Shown here one piece after another: positions 28,084 through 37,686 of a stretch of DNA of 64,000 bases. Position numbers and translations under genes: made by a program. Location of the stretch: contig NZ_KB235896.1 of NCBI RefSeq assembly GCF_000332135.1, positions 765,255 to 829,254 on the forward strand. Reading direction: 5' to 3'. How positions within the stretch are numbered: the first letter of the stretch is position 1; each line of letters starts with the position of its first letter. Below the pieces are notes generated by a model. It was not told the origin of the DNA, ran no database searches, and worked only from the letters and a program-made list of their open reading frames with translations. Origin of the DNA: Anabaena sp. PCC 7108. GTDB taxonomy: Bacteria; Cyanobacteriota; Cyanobacteriia; Cyanobacteriales; Nostocaceae.

Positions 28084-28135
28084 AGTTAATTAATTCAAAT
28101 AAGTGAATATTTGTTAATAGTTTAGGAGAAATTTT

Positions 28136-28504
28136 TTATGGAGTATTTAAGATTTTAAACCTCAGAGAAGTAAGCATTTTACTAATTTCTACTATTAAAG
28201 ATAATGTGGGATTTGCTTGTTCTGAAGTTAGATAATTTAACCTAACTGCAAGCATTAAAAAAGTTTCTGTTTCCATTAAAGAACCCTTAGCAATAGACAA
28301 AAAATGTGCAAAGTCGTTTTTAGTTGTTCCTCGTGCATGACCTTCTGCAATATTTGCTGGAACAGATGCAGCAGCGCGAGTAATTTGTGAAGTAAGACGA
28401 TAAATTTCTGTATTTGGAAATCCAGTAGCTAATTGATAGATATTCACTACCATATCCATTGATTTCTGCCAAACAATTAAATCTCGATGTGATTCAATCT
28501 TCAT
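28136..28504 (-). CDS. S23-type four-helix-bundle protein
   Basis: 122 residues. Recognised by HRDLIVWQKSMDMVVNIY at the start, LTSQITRAAASVPANIAEGHARGT in the middle and FLSIAKGSLMETETFL. These proteins form pentameric four-helix bundles and were first named from 23S rRNA intervening sequences; many occur alone as chromosomal cargo. It sits in the cas operon between cas6 and cas4, same strand, with its own ATG. A CRISPR role is not known from the family; it may be a passenger. Confidence 0.85.
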   Translation of the reverse strand: MKIESHRDLIVWQKSMDMVVNIYQLATGFPNTEIYRLTSQITRAAASVPANIAEGHARGTTKNDFAHFLSIAKGSLMETETFLMLAVRLNYLTSEQANPTLSLIVEISKMLTSLRFKILNTP

Positions 28505-28509
28505 AAATA

Positions 28510-28580
28510 ACTCCTCTTCTCTTCTTACTTCTTACTTCTTCCCTCTTCCCTCTTAACTGTCACCTGTCACCTGTTCCCTG
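28510..28580. repeat. Pyrimidine-rich heptamer repeats between cas6 and the S23 gene
   Basis: Tandem CTTCTTA, CTTCCCT and CTGTCAC units follow each other with no other content, filling the gap between the two genes. Confidence 0.7.
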
Positions 28581-29399
28581 TCACCTTCTTCTCACCATGC
28601 CCATTCCCATAGTCGTTTTACGTCCTATTCCTGCATATAAAGCAAAATCAGATAAAGCATTAATTTGCTTAATTCCTATTGCTTCTACATTGCCAAGAAT
28701 GCGATAACTAATTTCACCTAAACAACCAATAAACTTATTTTCATAGTTGCTAATAACTTCTGTTTTGATGTTAAAAGCACTAGGATAAACTGACTCAAGG
28801 GAAATATTATTTAATTCAATTCCGCTATATTTATTCCAGCGATTTTGCAGACTATTAAATACAGATTCTTTGGTTGGTAAAACATTATCAAATGTACCTT
28901 GACGAAAGGCTACAGGTGTAGAAAAAATGAAATTAAGATTGCGTTCTTGTTCGCTTGCTTGTTGATAAAGTTGATGATAACTACAAGCATTAGCCCAAGG
29001 TTGAGTAGATTGAGGTGTACCTTGAATGCTAGTAATAAATAAATTAGCTGAACCCAAATGCCAAGGTTGTTCCGGGTTAATATTCAACCATAAAGGTGTG
29101 AGTTGACTAAATAAGTTGTCATTTAATAATGATATTCGCCACCAACAGGAAGCACCGGCAGGAATAGGGTTTTGATGGGTATATTGCAAAGTATAAGATT
29201 GGTTTTTATTTTTGTTTTGTATCTGTAAAGGGGAAAGAGTAAAGGCTTTATCCGCATTTGATTCGTGGAGGTAGTCGCCTAATTTTTTATCAACAGAACT
29301 GACTAGGTTAAGAAACAAGGCGTGATAATGTCTGCCGGTGAGGAAATTGGGGTAAATGGGAGATTGGGGGGTGATGTTGAGAATGAGACTGTGGGGCAT
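28581..29399 (-). CDS. cas6: CRISPR RNA endonuclease Cas6
   Basis: 272 residues from the ATG at 29399; an upstream TTG at 29420 would add seven residues but is less likely. The protein has a RAMP-type N-terminus (SLILNITPQSPIYPNFLTGRHYHALFLNLV) and the C-terminal glycine-rich loop GIGRKTTMGMGMVRRR. Cas6 cuts the pre-crRNA at the base of the CCCTA/TAGGG hairpin, leaving the ATTGAAAC handle. Csc1 and the other effector genes lie upstream, interrupted by a plus-strand gene. Confidence 0.9.
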   Translation of the reverse strand: MPHSLILNITPQSPIYPNFLTGRHYHALFLNLVSSVDKKLGDYLHESNADKAFTLSPLQIQNKNKNQSYTLQYTHQNPIPAGASCWWRISLLNDNLFSQLTPLWLNINPEQPWHLGSANLFITSIQGTPQSTQPWANACSYHQLYQQASEQERNLNFIFSTPVAFRQGTFDNVLPTKESVFNSLQNRWNKYSGIELNNISLESVYPSAFNIKTEVISNYENKFIGCLGEISYRILGNVEAIGIKQINALSDFALYAGIGRKTTMGMGMVRRR

Positions 29400-29494
29400 A
29401 TTTTTTGCAGAGTGAGACAATTTGTAAATAGATAATGAAAATTAAGAGAGATTGAGAGTATAAATTAATAAAGGTTGCATAAAGAGTAAAACAA

Positions 29495-29914
29495 ATGAAA
29501 GTTGATAATTATCTTGAAGCAAAGGCACTCACTGAAAAATTAAAAGCCAGCTTACCAATTAAAGTCAAGGCTGAAAAAGAATTATTGAAAATGTTGAAGA
29601 AGAGAGGAGACATAATAAATCCAGAGAAAGAATTTGAAATTGATTGGGTAGATTACTCTGGAGATGAAGGAGGCATTATGTGCAGATTAGTCAGCAAAAA
29701 CGATAATCCCAAAGATGAAGATAAAGCGCAATATGTAGTTTCTATTACCCATCTCAAAATAGATCCAGATCATCCCCATGCAGAAGAAATAGCTACTTAT
29801 CAACGTGAGCGAAATCGTAAATTAATGTTGCAAAATCGTGGTAGTCTTTTGACTGAATTAATGCCTTCACGCCCTCCTAAAATAAAGAAGAGCGGTAAAG
29901 GTTTTGGTAAATAA
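29495..29914 (+). CDS. Unknown protein encoded against the cas operon
   Basis: 139 residues, not recognised. The N-terminus is lysine-rich helix (LEAKALTEKLKASLPIKVKAEKEL), the middle acidic (INPEKEFEIDWVDYSGDEGGIMCRL), then YVVSITHLKIDPDHPHAEEI and a basic tail KIKKSGKGFGK. It lies on the plus strand between cas6 and csc1, and its stop is directly next to the csc1 stop (29915). It breaks the otherwise unidirectional operon and would produce RNA antisense to any csc1-cas6 read-through transcript. A CRISPR-related role is possible but unproven. Confidence 0.6.
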   Translation: MKVDNYLEAKALTEKLKASLPIKVKAEKELLKMLKKRGDIINPEKEFEIDWVDYSGDEGGIMCRLVSKNDNPKDEDKAQYVVSITHLKIDPDHPHAEEIATYQRERNRKLMLQNRGSLLTELMPSRPPKIKKSGKGFGK

Positions 29915-30601
29915 CTAACTCCGAAAACGGTATTGCATTTGTTTGGGGAGTTTTACATTTTTGATATCATCAAAATAGTAATATTCTCCTTGCATTTGCA
30001 CATTTTGAATGAGACTAACTGGAGGCATATTTACCACATCATAACTAATCACTTGATTAGTAAACATGACATCTAAGGGATTTAAAGGATGAGTACAGGT
30101 GAATAAATCAGTTTTTGTTTTTGGTTGGAGTAATTTTTCAACCGTGATTTCTGCCTTACTCATCCATTTACCTAAACGAATCCATTTAGGTAATTTGATT
30201 TCTTTTTGAGAGATAAGAAAAAACTCAAATTGACTTTCTGGAGCTAATTCACGAATACGTCCATAAGTTGGAATATTCTTACTAATTTGCTCCATTTTGA
30301 CGTGATAATTGAGGTTAGCCCATTTATAAGTGTGGGTAACATAAGCAGATCCTAAAGGACGTTCAGGTGTAACATAAGGACGCGCAGGTGTAATATAAAT
30401 CCCTTGATGATTGAGAGGTTCTAAATCTCTTTCATAATGGGGTATATGTTCTGCATCAGAATAGCTGCTTTTTGCTAAACCAAGAGCATAAGTCAGAGCA
30501 TAATTATGTAAATATTGCTCTGTTATATAAAGCCTACCTAATTCACGAGTAGCAAAATACAAAGGATCTTGCAATGTAAGAAGAAGACGATAAATTTGCA
30601 T
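29915..30601 (-). CDS. csc1: Type I-D Cascade subunit Csc1 (Cas5)
   Basis: 228 residues. Begins IYRLLLTLQDPLYFATRELGRLY, with ITPARPYVTPERPLGSAYVTHTYKW in the middle, matching the I-D Cas5-type RAMP protein that caps the crRNA 5' handle. It follows csc2 by 3 bases on the same strand, as in other I-D operons. Confidence 0.92.
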   Translation of the reverse strand: MQIYRLLLTLQDPLYFATRELGRLYITEQYLHNYALTYALGLAKSSYSDAEHIPHYERDLEPLNHQGIYITPARPYVTPERPLGSAYVTHTYKWANLNYHVKMEQISKNIPTYGRIRELAPESQFEFFLISQKEIKLPKWIRLGKWMSKAEITVEKLLQPKTKTDLFTCTHPLNPLDVMFTNQVISYDVVNMPPVSLIQNVQMQGEYYYFDDIKNVKLPKQMQYRFRS

Positions 30602-30604
30602 ACA

Positions 30605-31657
30605 TTATGTTTCCTCCCCTTCATCTGTTTTATTTTTATTCCTTCGACTTCTACTATTGGTACTATTTTCTGCTTTTTCTTCTTTCAAAACACCTGCTGC
30701 TTTTGCATAATTTAAAGTATCTTGTGTTAATGAGTTCATCCATTGTTTGAAATTATCTTCATTTCCCAGAATGGATTGAGCTTCATCTTGAAGAGATACA
30801 AGAGATTCTTTGGAAATTAATTCATAAAAAACTCCGTCTTTTTGAATTAATTCATTAACAGCTTGTTCTGTAGCTGATTTAAGAAAAGTTGTTTCATAAG
30901 GAGGTAAAACATCTCCGATAATGTCGTAAATTTTTTGAGTTAATCGCAAATTGCTGAAAATTTCACCATCAGCAAAGATTATGGCTACAACTGTATTTCT
31001 AACTTGTCCAGTTCGTGTAGTTTGAGCGCCATAACGTTTGGTACGTTGCAAATTATTCAAGAGATATAAAAAGCTATTTGGTGTTGGATCACGTAATGTA
31101 ACCACACTAGGAAAAGGAACTTCTGGTAACACATGATCTTGTTCACTAAAACGATTAGTGGTGTCTGTTCCTTGTGTCATTGTCCCATCTTCATAGGGTG
31201 CATTCAAGGTAAAAGTTCCGTGAGATTCTTCATATTTAGGAACAGCATAAGCTGAGTCTATAAAAACTTTGGATTTCTCAGAACCAGAATTATCTGCACC
31301 ACCTTTACCTACTGCATAACCGTAAATAACACAGTCGGGGCAAACTCCACAAGGATTTTCATTGTAAGCACAGTCTTTTTTATGTTGGAGTTTGATCTGG
31401 TCGTAGATTTCATAACGCCGCAATAATTCACGTCCTGTTAAACGTTCAGGAGTGGTTTGCTTACGTTTGAAAAGCACTAAACGACTAATTGCTTGTGAAT
31501 CATTAAGTCCTGCTCTAACTCTGGCTACATTGAGTTCTCCATCAGTTTTAAATACTGCATAAGAATCTGTTTCTCTGAGAACTATAAAGTGAGCATATTT
31601 AGCTCCAGGAATGCGAGGAATAGATTCTTGAAAATGTTTTTTGTACTGTTCAAACAT
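30605..31657 (-). CDS. csc2: Type I-D Cascade backbone Csc2 (Cas7)
   Basis: 350 residues. The Cas7-like backbone protein that coats the crRNA. Recognisable pieces are YAHFIVLRETDSYAVFKT, a cysteine cluster CGVCPDCVIYGYAVG at about 102-117, and RFSEQDHVLPEVPFPSVVTLRDPT. The C-terminus is a disordered Lys/Glu-rich tail. Its ATG overlaps the cas10d stop (TAATG), so the two are translationally coupled. Confidence 0.94.
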   Translation of the reverse strand: MFEQYKKHFQESIPRIPGAKYAHFIVLRETDSYAVFKTDGELNVARVRAGLNDSQAISRLVLFKRKQTTPERLTGRELLRRYEIYDQIKLQHKKDCAYNENPCGVCPDCVIYGYAVGKGGADNSGSEKSKVFIDSAYAVPKYEESHGTFTLNAPYEDGTMTQGTDTTNRFSEQDHVLPEVPFPSVVTLRDPTPNSFLYLLNNLQRTKRYGAQTTRTGQVRNTVVAIIFADGEIFSNLRLTQKIYDIIGDVLPPYETTFLKSATEQAVNELIQKDGVFYELISKESLVSLQDEAQSILGNEDNFKQWMNSLTQDTLNYAKAAGVLKEEKAENSTNSRSRRNKNKTDEGEET

Positions 31658-34641
31658 TAATTTAACTCCTTATTTTCTGATGTTTGTGTTTTTTCTTCAG
31701 GTTTTTTGATGTACTGTTTGATATACCAAGCCTCCGACGCATGACGAATCAGATTGATATTTTGTCTGAGAAGCGATCGCTCTGCCCTACAATAGTTCTG
31801 AAATACTTCTTTAACAAAGTATTGAGAAAAGTCTTGAATGACAGTTTCACGCTGGCTTTTATCCTTCACTACTTCGGAGGGTATATAACCTTCGTTGTTG
31901 TTATTTAGTACACCATCTACTAGAGAAAATAAGTAACCCTCTATCATTAATTGCAGGTCATCTTCAGCAGTATTTGGTTGACTTTCTAAGATGACTTTTG
32001 CTGCTATATTTAAAGGTCGAAGCCTTGTATATGCAGAGGAATTTTTACCTGATGCTCGATAAAAACGAGCATATTTATCAACTAACTCTCGAATCATGTT
32101 CATGGGGTCATCACCTTGATAATAATTAATCAAAAGTTGGTAATAATTCAGCAATTTTTTTGCAACAATAATTGCTGGATCACTAAGCTGAGTTGATTTT
32201 TTCTTGCGTTCCTCCTTTTTGATATTTTCGAGTATGCGATCTGCATAGTGAAATACATACAAAGGGCTAGTATCCAAAGATTGAGAAACATTATTTAAAG
32301 CATTCCAGACAGGAAAATTTCTACTATCGCGGTATGCTTGGGATGTTAAAGCATAGACAGCAAAAGCCGCAGGAATAGCAGTAATAAATTCATCTAAACG
32401 GAAACTAGATTTTTTGATGCTGTGCTGCCAGTAGGTATGTACACCATCCAAAATCACAGTTTCTTTAAAATCTGCTCCTGAGTCGTATGGTGGAAGAGTT
32501 GAACGACTAGCAACTACTTTAACTCCAAAGGTTAAAGGTGCAATTAATGTTAGTAATGCTGGTATATGCCATACTTCGGTATCAGTTGGTTTTTTAAATA
32601 ATGCCGGAACTCCTAAAAGATAATAACCGTGCATTTGTCCTTCTGGATATTCCACTTTTTCAACTCGCCGTTTCTCATTTTCTTTAGAATCAGCACCTAT
32701 TCTAAAAACATCTGTACGAGGGATATATTTAGGGTCATAGTTATGTTTTGCTAACTCTTTATCTAAATCAGAAAAGACATTTTGAGCAAAGCTTTTATAG
32801 GCTCGGTTCATGATGAGAGCAGTTTCTGGGGTGAAATAGTAATCTGGATAAAGATGCAGATAAATAATATCATCATCAGCTTCTAAACCTCGGTTTAAAG
32901 AATAACTACGAAGCAATTTTTCAGCTTGGCAAACTGTACAAATTCCACGTAAAGACTCTTTAGAAAGGCTTGTAACTCGTTTGTTAGTGTAACTAGAAAA
33001 TTCCTCTCGTACATCAAACGCACTATTACAAACAGCACATATTGGTTCACGCTTACGGTTAGCTTTGTTTCGGTGATAACGATTCAACTCTTTTTCAAAA
33101 TCATGTTTTTTATCACTGTCACTAATATCCAAAACTTGACCAATGTAACTATCAAGAAAAGCAAACGCTGTTATTCCTTCCGGTTTACCCCATTCTGTAA
33201 TAACTTGGTGGATAGCTTTTAACATTTTATCTTCAAGTTCAGCATCATTTAAGCTGCCATGCTTCCTCATATAATGACCAGCTAAGAAATACCACCCATG
33301 AGGTACACCACCAAGAGCCGGAATACGTTTTAAAGTTTCTAAATACTCGTTCATATCCAAAGCATTAAGTAAACTTTGGATAGCCTTATCTTCAGTTACT
33401 CCATAGTATTCTTTAAGGATATCTACTAACCCTCTAACGCCTTCTGCTAATCTATCAACTTGTAAATTAGCTGGATAATTCCAATCTAAATCTGCTAATT
33501 CAGGAATAGACCTAATTTTTTCTCTCCTTTCACCAGTTACAGGGGTTCGTTTATCGCCAAGTATATTAAAAAGTTGCTTAATGAGAGTTTCTGACGCACG
33601 TTCTACATCAGCTACTTCTTTCATATCTGGTTTGCAACTGATAATACCTTTTGGTTGACGATAAATTAAACGATTCAATCCTTTATCAGCAGTTTTTAGG
33701 ATTTGCGATCGCACTATTTCAGCTAGATTAGATAAATCTGGTTTTTCACTATCCTTTGGTGCAAAGTATGTAATTCCATCAGGGAAGAATAAAAAAGCTA
33801 TCCATCCAATTTCCCTAGCTTTATCTAATACTATATTGTGAATAGTTTGAGTTAATAATCCCCTATTTTCTATTGTACGATGATGGCGAATAACATATTT
33901 ATCTTTTAACCTACGTCGTACAATTGCCCGAATCTTTTCTTGATATAAACTATCTGGACGATAAGCCATAGAAGCTAATAAATCAGCAAAACGGACAAAT
34001 TCAGCTAACCCTATTAAATCTTCAGGAGATAATTTTATATCTTGGAAATTAGCAAGAGTCAAATTTGCTCCTCTTGCATCTTCAGCATTTTGAGCAAGAA
34101 AAGCTATATCTTGCCAATATTCATTGCTAATAAATTTCCACAGTCCCAAACTTTCTGCCCAAATATTAAAATAATGGTAGTATTTATCCCATTCTTTACC
34201 ATCCATCCGCGCATTACCCAATTCCTTGAGTACAATTTTATTGAGATCGTGCAGAGTCACAGCAGCTAAATATAGCCGTTGTTGTAGTTCCTCTAAATTA
34301 GCTAATTTAACTAGAGTCCAACCACCAACAACAGCATTTAAAAGATGCACCGCTAAACTTTGATCTTTATGTTCAACTAATGTATTAATAGTTTTTTCCT
34401 TTTTATCTGGTTTAGCATTAACAGCCAATTCCTTAGCCGCTTCTAAACTCATTCCCTTGGCTGGTTTAAGACTGAAGTAATCAAGAATATTAGGAAATAC
34501 TTTTTCTATCCAATCTCGCAAAACTTGATCTTCAGCATTATTTAAAGTCTCTAACGCTAGAACTACTAAGGGAGGTTCTTTTTCTGGTATAACTGGCTTA
34601 CCATAATTCTCAGGTGTTAACCAATCGAAATTATCTATCAT
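31657..34641 (-). CDS. cas10d: Type I-D large subunit Cas10d (Csc3) with HD nuclease
   Basis: 994 residues. In subtype I-D the HD nuclease sits in this Cas10-like subunit instead of Cas3. The HD pair His131-Asp132 is in AAVTLHDLNKIVL, with an upstream His in LAVHLLNAV. A zinc-binding pair of CxxC motifs (CAVC and CTVC) lies in the middle of the protein, and palm-like domains follow. The start is 3 bases after the helicase stop. It is the defining gene of the locus. Confidence 0.96.
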   Translation of the reverse strand: MIDNFDWLTPENYGKPVIPEKEPPLVVLALETLNNAEDQVLRDWIEKVFPNILDYFSLKPAKGMSLEAAKELAVNAKPDKKEKTINTLVEHKDQSLAVHLLNAVVGGWTLVKLANLEELQQRLYLAAVTLHDLNKIVLKELGNARMDGKEWDKYYHYFNIWAESLGLWKFISNEYWQDIAFLAQNAEDARGANLTLANFQDIKLSPEDLIGLAEFVRFADLLASMAYRPDSLYQEKIRAIVRRRLKDKYVIRHHRTIENRGLLTQTIHNIVLDKAREIGWIAFLFFPDGITYFAPKDSEKPDLSNLAEIVRSQILKTADKGLNRLIYRQPKGIISCKPDMKEVADVERASETLIKQLFNILGDKRTPVTGERREKIRSIPELADLDWNYPANLQVDRLAEGVRGLVDILKEYYGVTEDKAIQSLLNALDMNEYLETLKRIPALGGVPHGWYFLAGHYMRKHGSLNDAELEDKMLKAIHQVITEWGKPEGITAFAFLDSYIGQVLDISDSDKKHDFEKELNRYHRNKANRKREPICAVCNSAFDVREEFSSYTNKRVTSLSKESLRGICTVCQAEKLLRSYSLNRGLEADDDIIYLHLYPDYYFTPETALIMNRAYKSFAQNVFSDLDKELAKHNYDPKYIPRTDVFRIGADSKENEKRRVEKVEYPEGQMHGYYLLGVPALFKKPTDTEVWHIPALLTLIAPLTFGVKVVASRSTLPPYDSGADFKETVILDGVHTYWQHSIKKSSFRLDEFITAIPAAFAVYALTSQAYRDSRNFPVWNALNNVSQSLDTSPLYVFHYADRILENIKKEERKKKSTQLSDPAIIVAKKLLNYYQLLINYYQGDDPMNMIRELVDKYARFYRASGKNSSAYTRLRPLNIAAKVILESQPNTAEDDLQLMIEGYLFSLVDGVLNNNNEGYIPSEVVKDKSQRETVIQDFSQYFVKEVFQNYCRAERSLLRQNINLIRHASEAWYIKQYIKKPEEKTQTSENKELN

Positions 34642-34644
34642 TTT

Positions 34645-36645
34645 TTACTCTCCCGCAAAAAATATTTCATTAGTTTTTTTTTGCCAATAAAGAAGACTAT
34701 CTAATAGCAGTGCATCTAAACCAAAAGCTACAGCATATTCTTGACGACTAGAATCAACTACTTTATGTAGCTCAAACAAACCAGGTAATTTATAACGTCG
34801 GCGCAATGTTTTGATATCATATTTACCAGGATCAGCAACACAAGTTGTAATGGGTAAATATTCAAGTTTTTCATTTATCTTTTTAATTGCTCGATGACGA
34901 CTCTGTATAAAAAACCCTTTTCTTTCTTGTGCTATGTTGAGTTTTAACCTATCTAATTTGTCTGTAAAAATTAGTGCAACAGGTTCATAGCTACTTAAAT
35001 ATTGTGTGATCTTTGCATATAGTTCCAGATTATTTTTATAAAATGGTTCATGCAATCTCTCACTTATTTCTTTTGCTTCCTCCTCTGATATAAGTTCAAA
35101 ATCTGTTCCTGCAAGTAAACGTATTAAACTCATACTTTTCACTGCGTTTGTATTTGGGTCATGAATCCATATATCTAATTGTCCTCCACCGCGAAAAGTT
35201 GATAAATCCTGAATAATCATTCTGTGTTCTTTCAGTTCATTTAACCTAGACCAATAAGGAGTTTTGCCAACAATTCGATTAGCTTCTTGCTCATAACCTT
35301 CAATCAAAGTTTGATATTGATCCTTTTGTTGATTAAGCAAACAAAATCTAATTGTAGAAAGAACACAACCCCAACGGCTTAAATATCGCTGAAATTCTTG
35401 AGGCTTTTGGTAGATGTTGTCTTTAATAGTTTGGAAAAAACTTTCTCTATCTACTTCAGTTTCATTACCATAAATTTCAGAGAACTTATCCTTTACCCAA
35501 TCTGGAACTAAAGCTATTGCTTGGTAAGTTGGAAACCCATCATGTCTTCCTAATCTTCCTAAACGCTGAATAAACGTACCTGCATCTAAAGATTCATAAA
35601 CCAGAAAATTGATTTCAAAATCTACACCAACATCAACTGTAGAAGTTGCAATAATTAATTGTTTAGTCATTGCATCTTCTCTAACTTTTGCACCAGTTAA
35701 CCCTGTATTTTCGCCTATACTTAAACCTAAGTTGGCATTTTCTAAAGTTTTTACTATCCGTTTAGCAGCAAATACACTATTAGCAATGATAAGTCCCTTA
35801 GAATTAGGATATTGAGAAAAGAATTGTTTGATATATTCTAAATTCTCAACTACCCAATTTTCAATTCCTCCATTACTTTGCTCAGATGCAACTAAATCTA
35901 AATCTACTTCATGTAAAATTCTCCGATGAGTTTGACTTTTTTCTAACCCATGTTCATATTCACCTTTGATAATTTTAGTAGTAATCCCTGCTCTTTCAAG
36001 AACTTTTAATAAAACATTATCTGGGGTAGCAGACAGAAAAAGAAATTTTGCTGCAAAACGCTCTCCTAAACTTGCTCTATTAAAAGCAATACCATCCAAT
36101 ACATTAGCAATTTGTGGAGCGTGAAAAATATGAAATTCATCAAATACTATGTAGCGGTATTGAATAAACCAATTTTCAGCTAAACGAGCTTTGTTACCAC
36201 CTCTACTATCGTAATATAAGCGATGAATCAACGTAAAAATATCAGGATTTGTGACGACTATATTATTATCATTAGCTACATTTCGTAGTGTGTTCAGTTT
36301 GTTAAAACCTTCTTCACTCATATATGAAGCTAATTTAGATCCTGTGAGTTCACCTACTTGTAACTCAAGATTAAATTGATTTTTCCATTTTCCTATTTGT
36401 TTTCCTTGATCACGAATAAGCTCATTTGTAGGATAGTTAAACAAACCTTTTCCTAATCCACTTGTTTTATCAAACGCTGGGAGAAGAGCGGCTAAAGTTT
36501 TACCGTCACCAGTTAGAGCAGTGTCAAATACAAATTGATAACTTTTAATAGCATCCCAAACTTCTTCTTGATGAGTAACAAGTTGGATATTATTAACGGA
36601 TGTGTGAGAATATTTAGACCATGTAGAAAGTAGTTTTATTTTCAT
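34645..36645 (-). CDS. cas3': Type I-D CRISPR helicase Cas3'
   Basis: 666 residues. A superfamily 2 helicase: Walker A LTGDGKT at 44-50, the DEAH-type box DEFH at 169-172, motif III SAT at 205-207 and QRLGRLGRHD of motif VI near 365. There is no HD nuclease domain, the I-D arrangement in which the nuclease is on Cas10d. It unwinds target DNA after Cascade binding and is the first cas gene of the operon. HEPN-MNT genes lie immediately upstream on the same strand. Confidence 0.95.
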   Translation of the reverse strand: MKIKLLSTWSKYSHTSVNNIQLVTHQEEVWDAIKSYQFVFDTALTGDGKTLAALLPAFDKTSGLGKGLFNYPTNELIRDQGKQIGKWKNQFNLELQVGELTGSKLASYMSEEGFNKLNTLRNVANDNNIVVTNPDIFTLIHRLYYDSRGGNKARLAENWFIQYRYIVFDEFHIFHAPQIANVLDGIAFNRASLGERFAAKFLFLSATPDNVLLKVLERAGITTKIIKGEYEHGLEKSQTHRRILHEVDLDLVASEQSNGGIENWVVENLEYIKQFFSQYPNSKGLIIANSVFAAKRIVKTLENANLGLSIGENTGLTGAKVREDAMTKQLIIATSTVDVGVDFEINFLVYESLDAGTFIQRLGRLGRHDGFPTYQAIALVPDWVKDKFSEIYGNETEVDRESFFQTIKDNIYQKPQEFQRYLSRWGCVLSTIRFCLLNQQKDQYQTLIEGYEQEANRIVGKTPYWSRLNELKEHRMIIQDLSTFRGGGQLDIWIHDPNTNAVKSMSLIRLLAGTDFELISEEEAKEISERLHEPFYKNNLELYAKITQYLSSYEPVALIFTDKLDRLKLNIAQERKGFFIQSRHRAIKKINEKLEYLPITTCVADPGKYDIKTLRRRYKLPGLFELHKVVDSSRQEYAVAFGLDALLLDSLLYWQKKTNEIFFAGE

Positions 36646-36678
36646 AAATCACCCTGTAAATAACATTACAATTTCTTG

Positions 36679-37122
36679 TTAATCATTTCCTTCTTCCAGT
36701 GCAATTAAATAAGAATTAATTTGTCTAACATAAAGCGGATATTGCTGTAAAGCAAAACTAATTGCCATGAAAACTTGATTCGGATCTATATCATCATATT
36801 CATGAACTAAACGATTTCTTAAACCTGATGATGGTGCAATCTGTTTTGCTAGTTCAGGAGTAATAATTTGATATTTACCTAATTCAATAAAAGCCTCAAA
36901 ATTAGTGTAAGATTTTCCAGGTTTGAGTTTTGACAATATATGATCATTGATGTCTATTGCAGCTTGAGTCATTAATTGCAATAGTCTTTCTACAATAAGT
37001 TGTTGACGAAAATCACCTAAAAATTCATCAAGACTTATAGAACTAAATTCCTCTAAGGTATTGTAATATTTGGTAATTAACCTTAGTCGAGCTAAAACTA
37101 TTTCAGAATCTATATTACTCAT
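36679..37122 (-). CDS. hepT: HEPN RNase toxin HepT
   Basis: 147 residues from the ATG at 37122, whose ATGA overlap with the antitoxin stop supports this start; a GTG at 37131 is the alternative. The catalytic RX4HXY motif is RNRLVHEY (Arg102, His107, Tyr109 in this numbering). HepT cleaves RNA and is silenced when MntA attaches AMP to the motif tyrosine. The gene lies 33 bases before cas3'. HEPN-MNT pairs have been reported beside I-D systems in Aphanizomenon, so this context has precedent. Confidence 0.9.
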   Translation of the reverse strand: MSNIDSEIVLARLRLITKYYNTLEEFSSISLDEFLGDFRQQLIVERLLQLMTQAAIDINDHILSKLKPGKSYTNFEAFIELGKYQIITPELAKQIAPSSGLRNRLVHEYDDIDPNQVFMAISFALQQYPLYVRQINSYLIALEEGND

Positions 37123-37571
37123 GCTCCCCACTTATTTAACTCAATTTCAATCATTCGGTGTTGTTCTTGACGGAATTTTTTTAGTTCCGATTCATTTTTG
37201 AAGGAATTTAATCGAAAATCATTAAATTCTCCAGGGGATTTTTCAAATAACATAATTCCATCCCGTGCCACAAAATGAGCAATTAAACAAGAACATTGAT
37301 TTAGATCGACAATATCTATAATGTCAGGATTGATTTTCAAGACTTTACCAATGATTTCGTGTAATTCAAAGAAAGCTAATGGATGTTCTTTGATGTAGGA
37401 ATTATATTTTTCTTCATCAAATAAAACTGCAAAATCCCAATCACTATTGGCGTTAATATTACCAGTTGATCTAGAACCAAAAAGAACCAACATTTTTAAG
37501 TAGGGTATTTTTTCAGGAAGTTGCAAGGATAGTTCTTGAAGTTCTGCAATTGTGGGAGTATTATTTTGCAT
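37119..37571 (-). CDS. mntA: MNT nucleotidyltransferase antitoxin MntA
   Basis: 150 residues. The minimal nucleotidyltransferase motif GSX10DXD is exact: Gly32-Ser33, ten residues, then Asp44-Trp-Asp46. MntA neutralises HepT by AMPylating its active-site tyrosine (type VII toxin-antitoxin). It is encoded before the toxin and overlaps it by four bases. A minus-strand TATATA at 37617-37622 with TTGCTT 16 bases upstream could be a promoter for the pair. Confidence 0.9.
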   Translation of the reverse strand: MQNNTPTIAELQELSLQLPEKIPYLKMLVLFGSRSTGNINANSDWDFAVLFDEEKYNSYIKEHPLAFFELHEIIGKVLKINPDIIDIVDLNQCSCLIAHFVARDGIMLFEKSPGEFNDFRLNSFKNESELKKFRQEQHRMIEIELNKWGA

Positions 37572-37686
37572 TTGATTTGTGTCCAGCTATAAGAGTTATC
37601 CTCTTCAAGAAGTTTCTATATAACTAAGTCGTATTTTCAAGCAATGGGAGTAGGATAAACTACCCCCAAGATTTCAGAAATTCTTG

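Noticed and set aside
34645..36645. Cas3 missing its HD domain, suggesting a broken system
   Set aside because: In subtype I-D the HD nuclease is on Cas10d, where the HD pair is present; the system looks complete.
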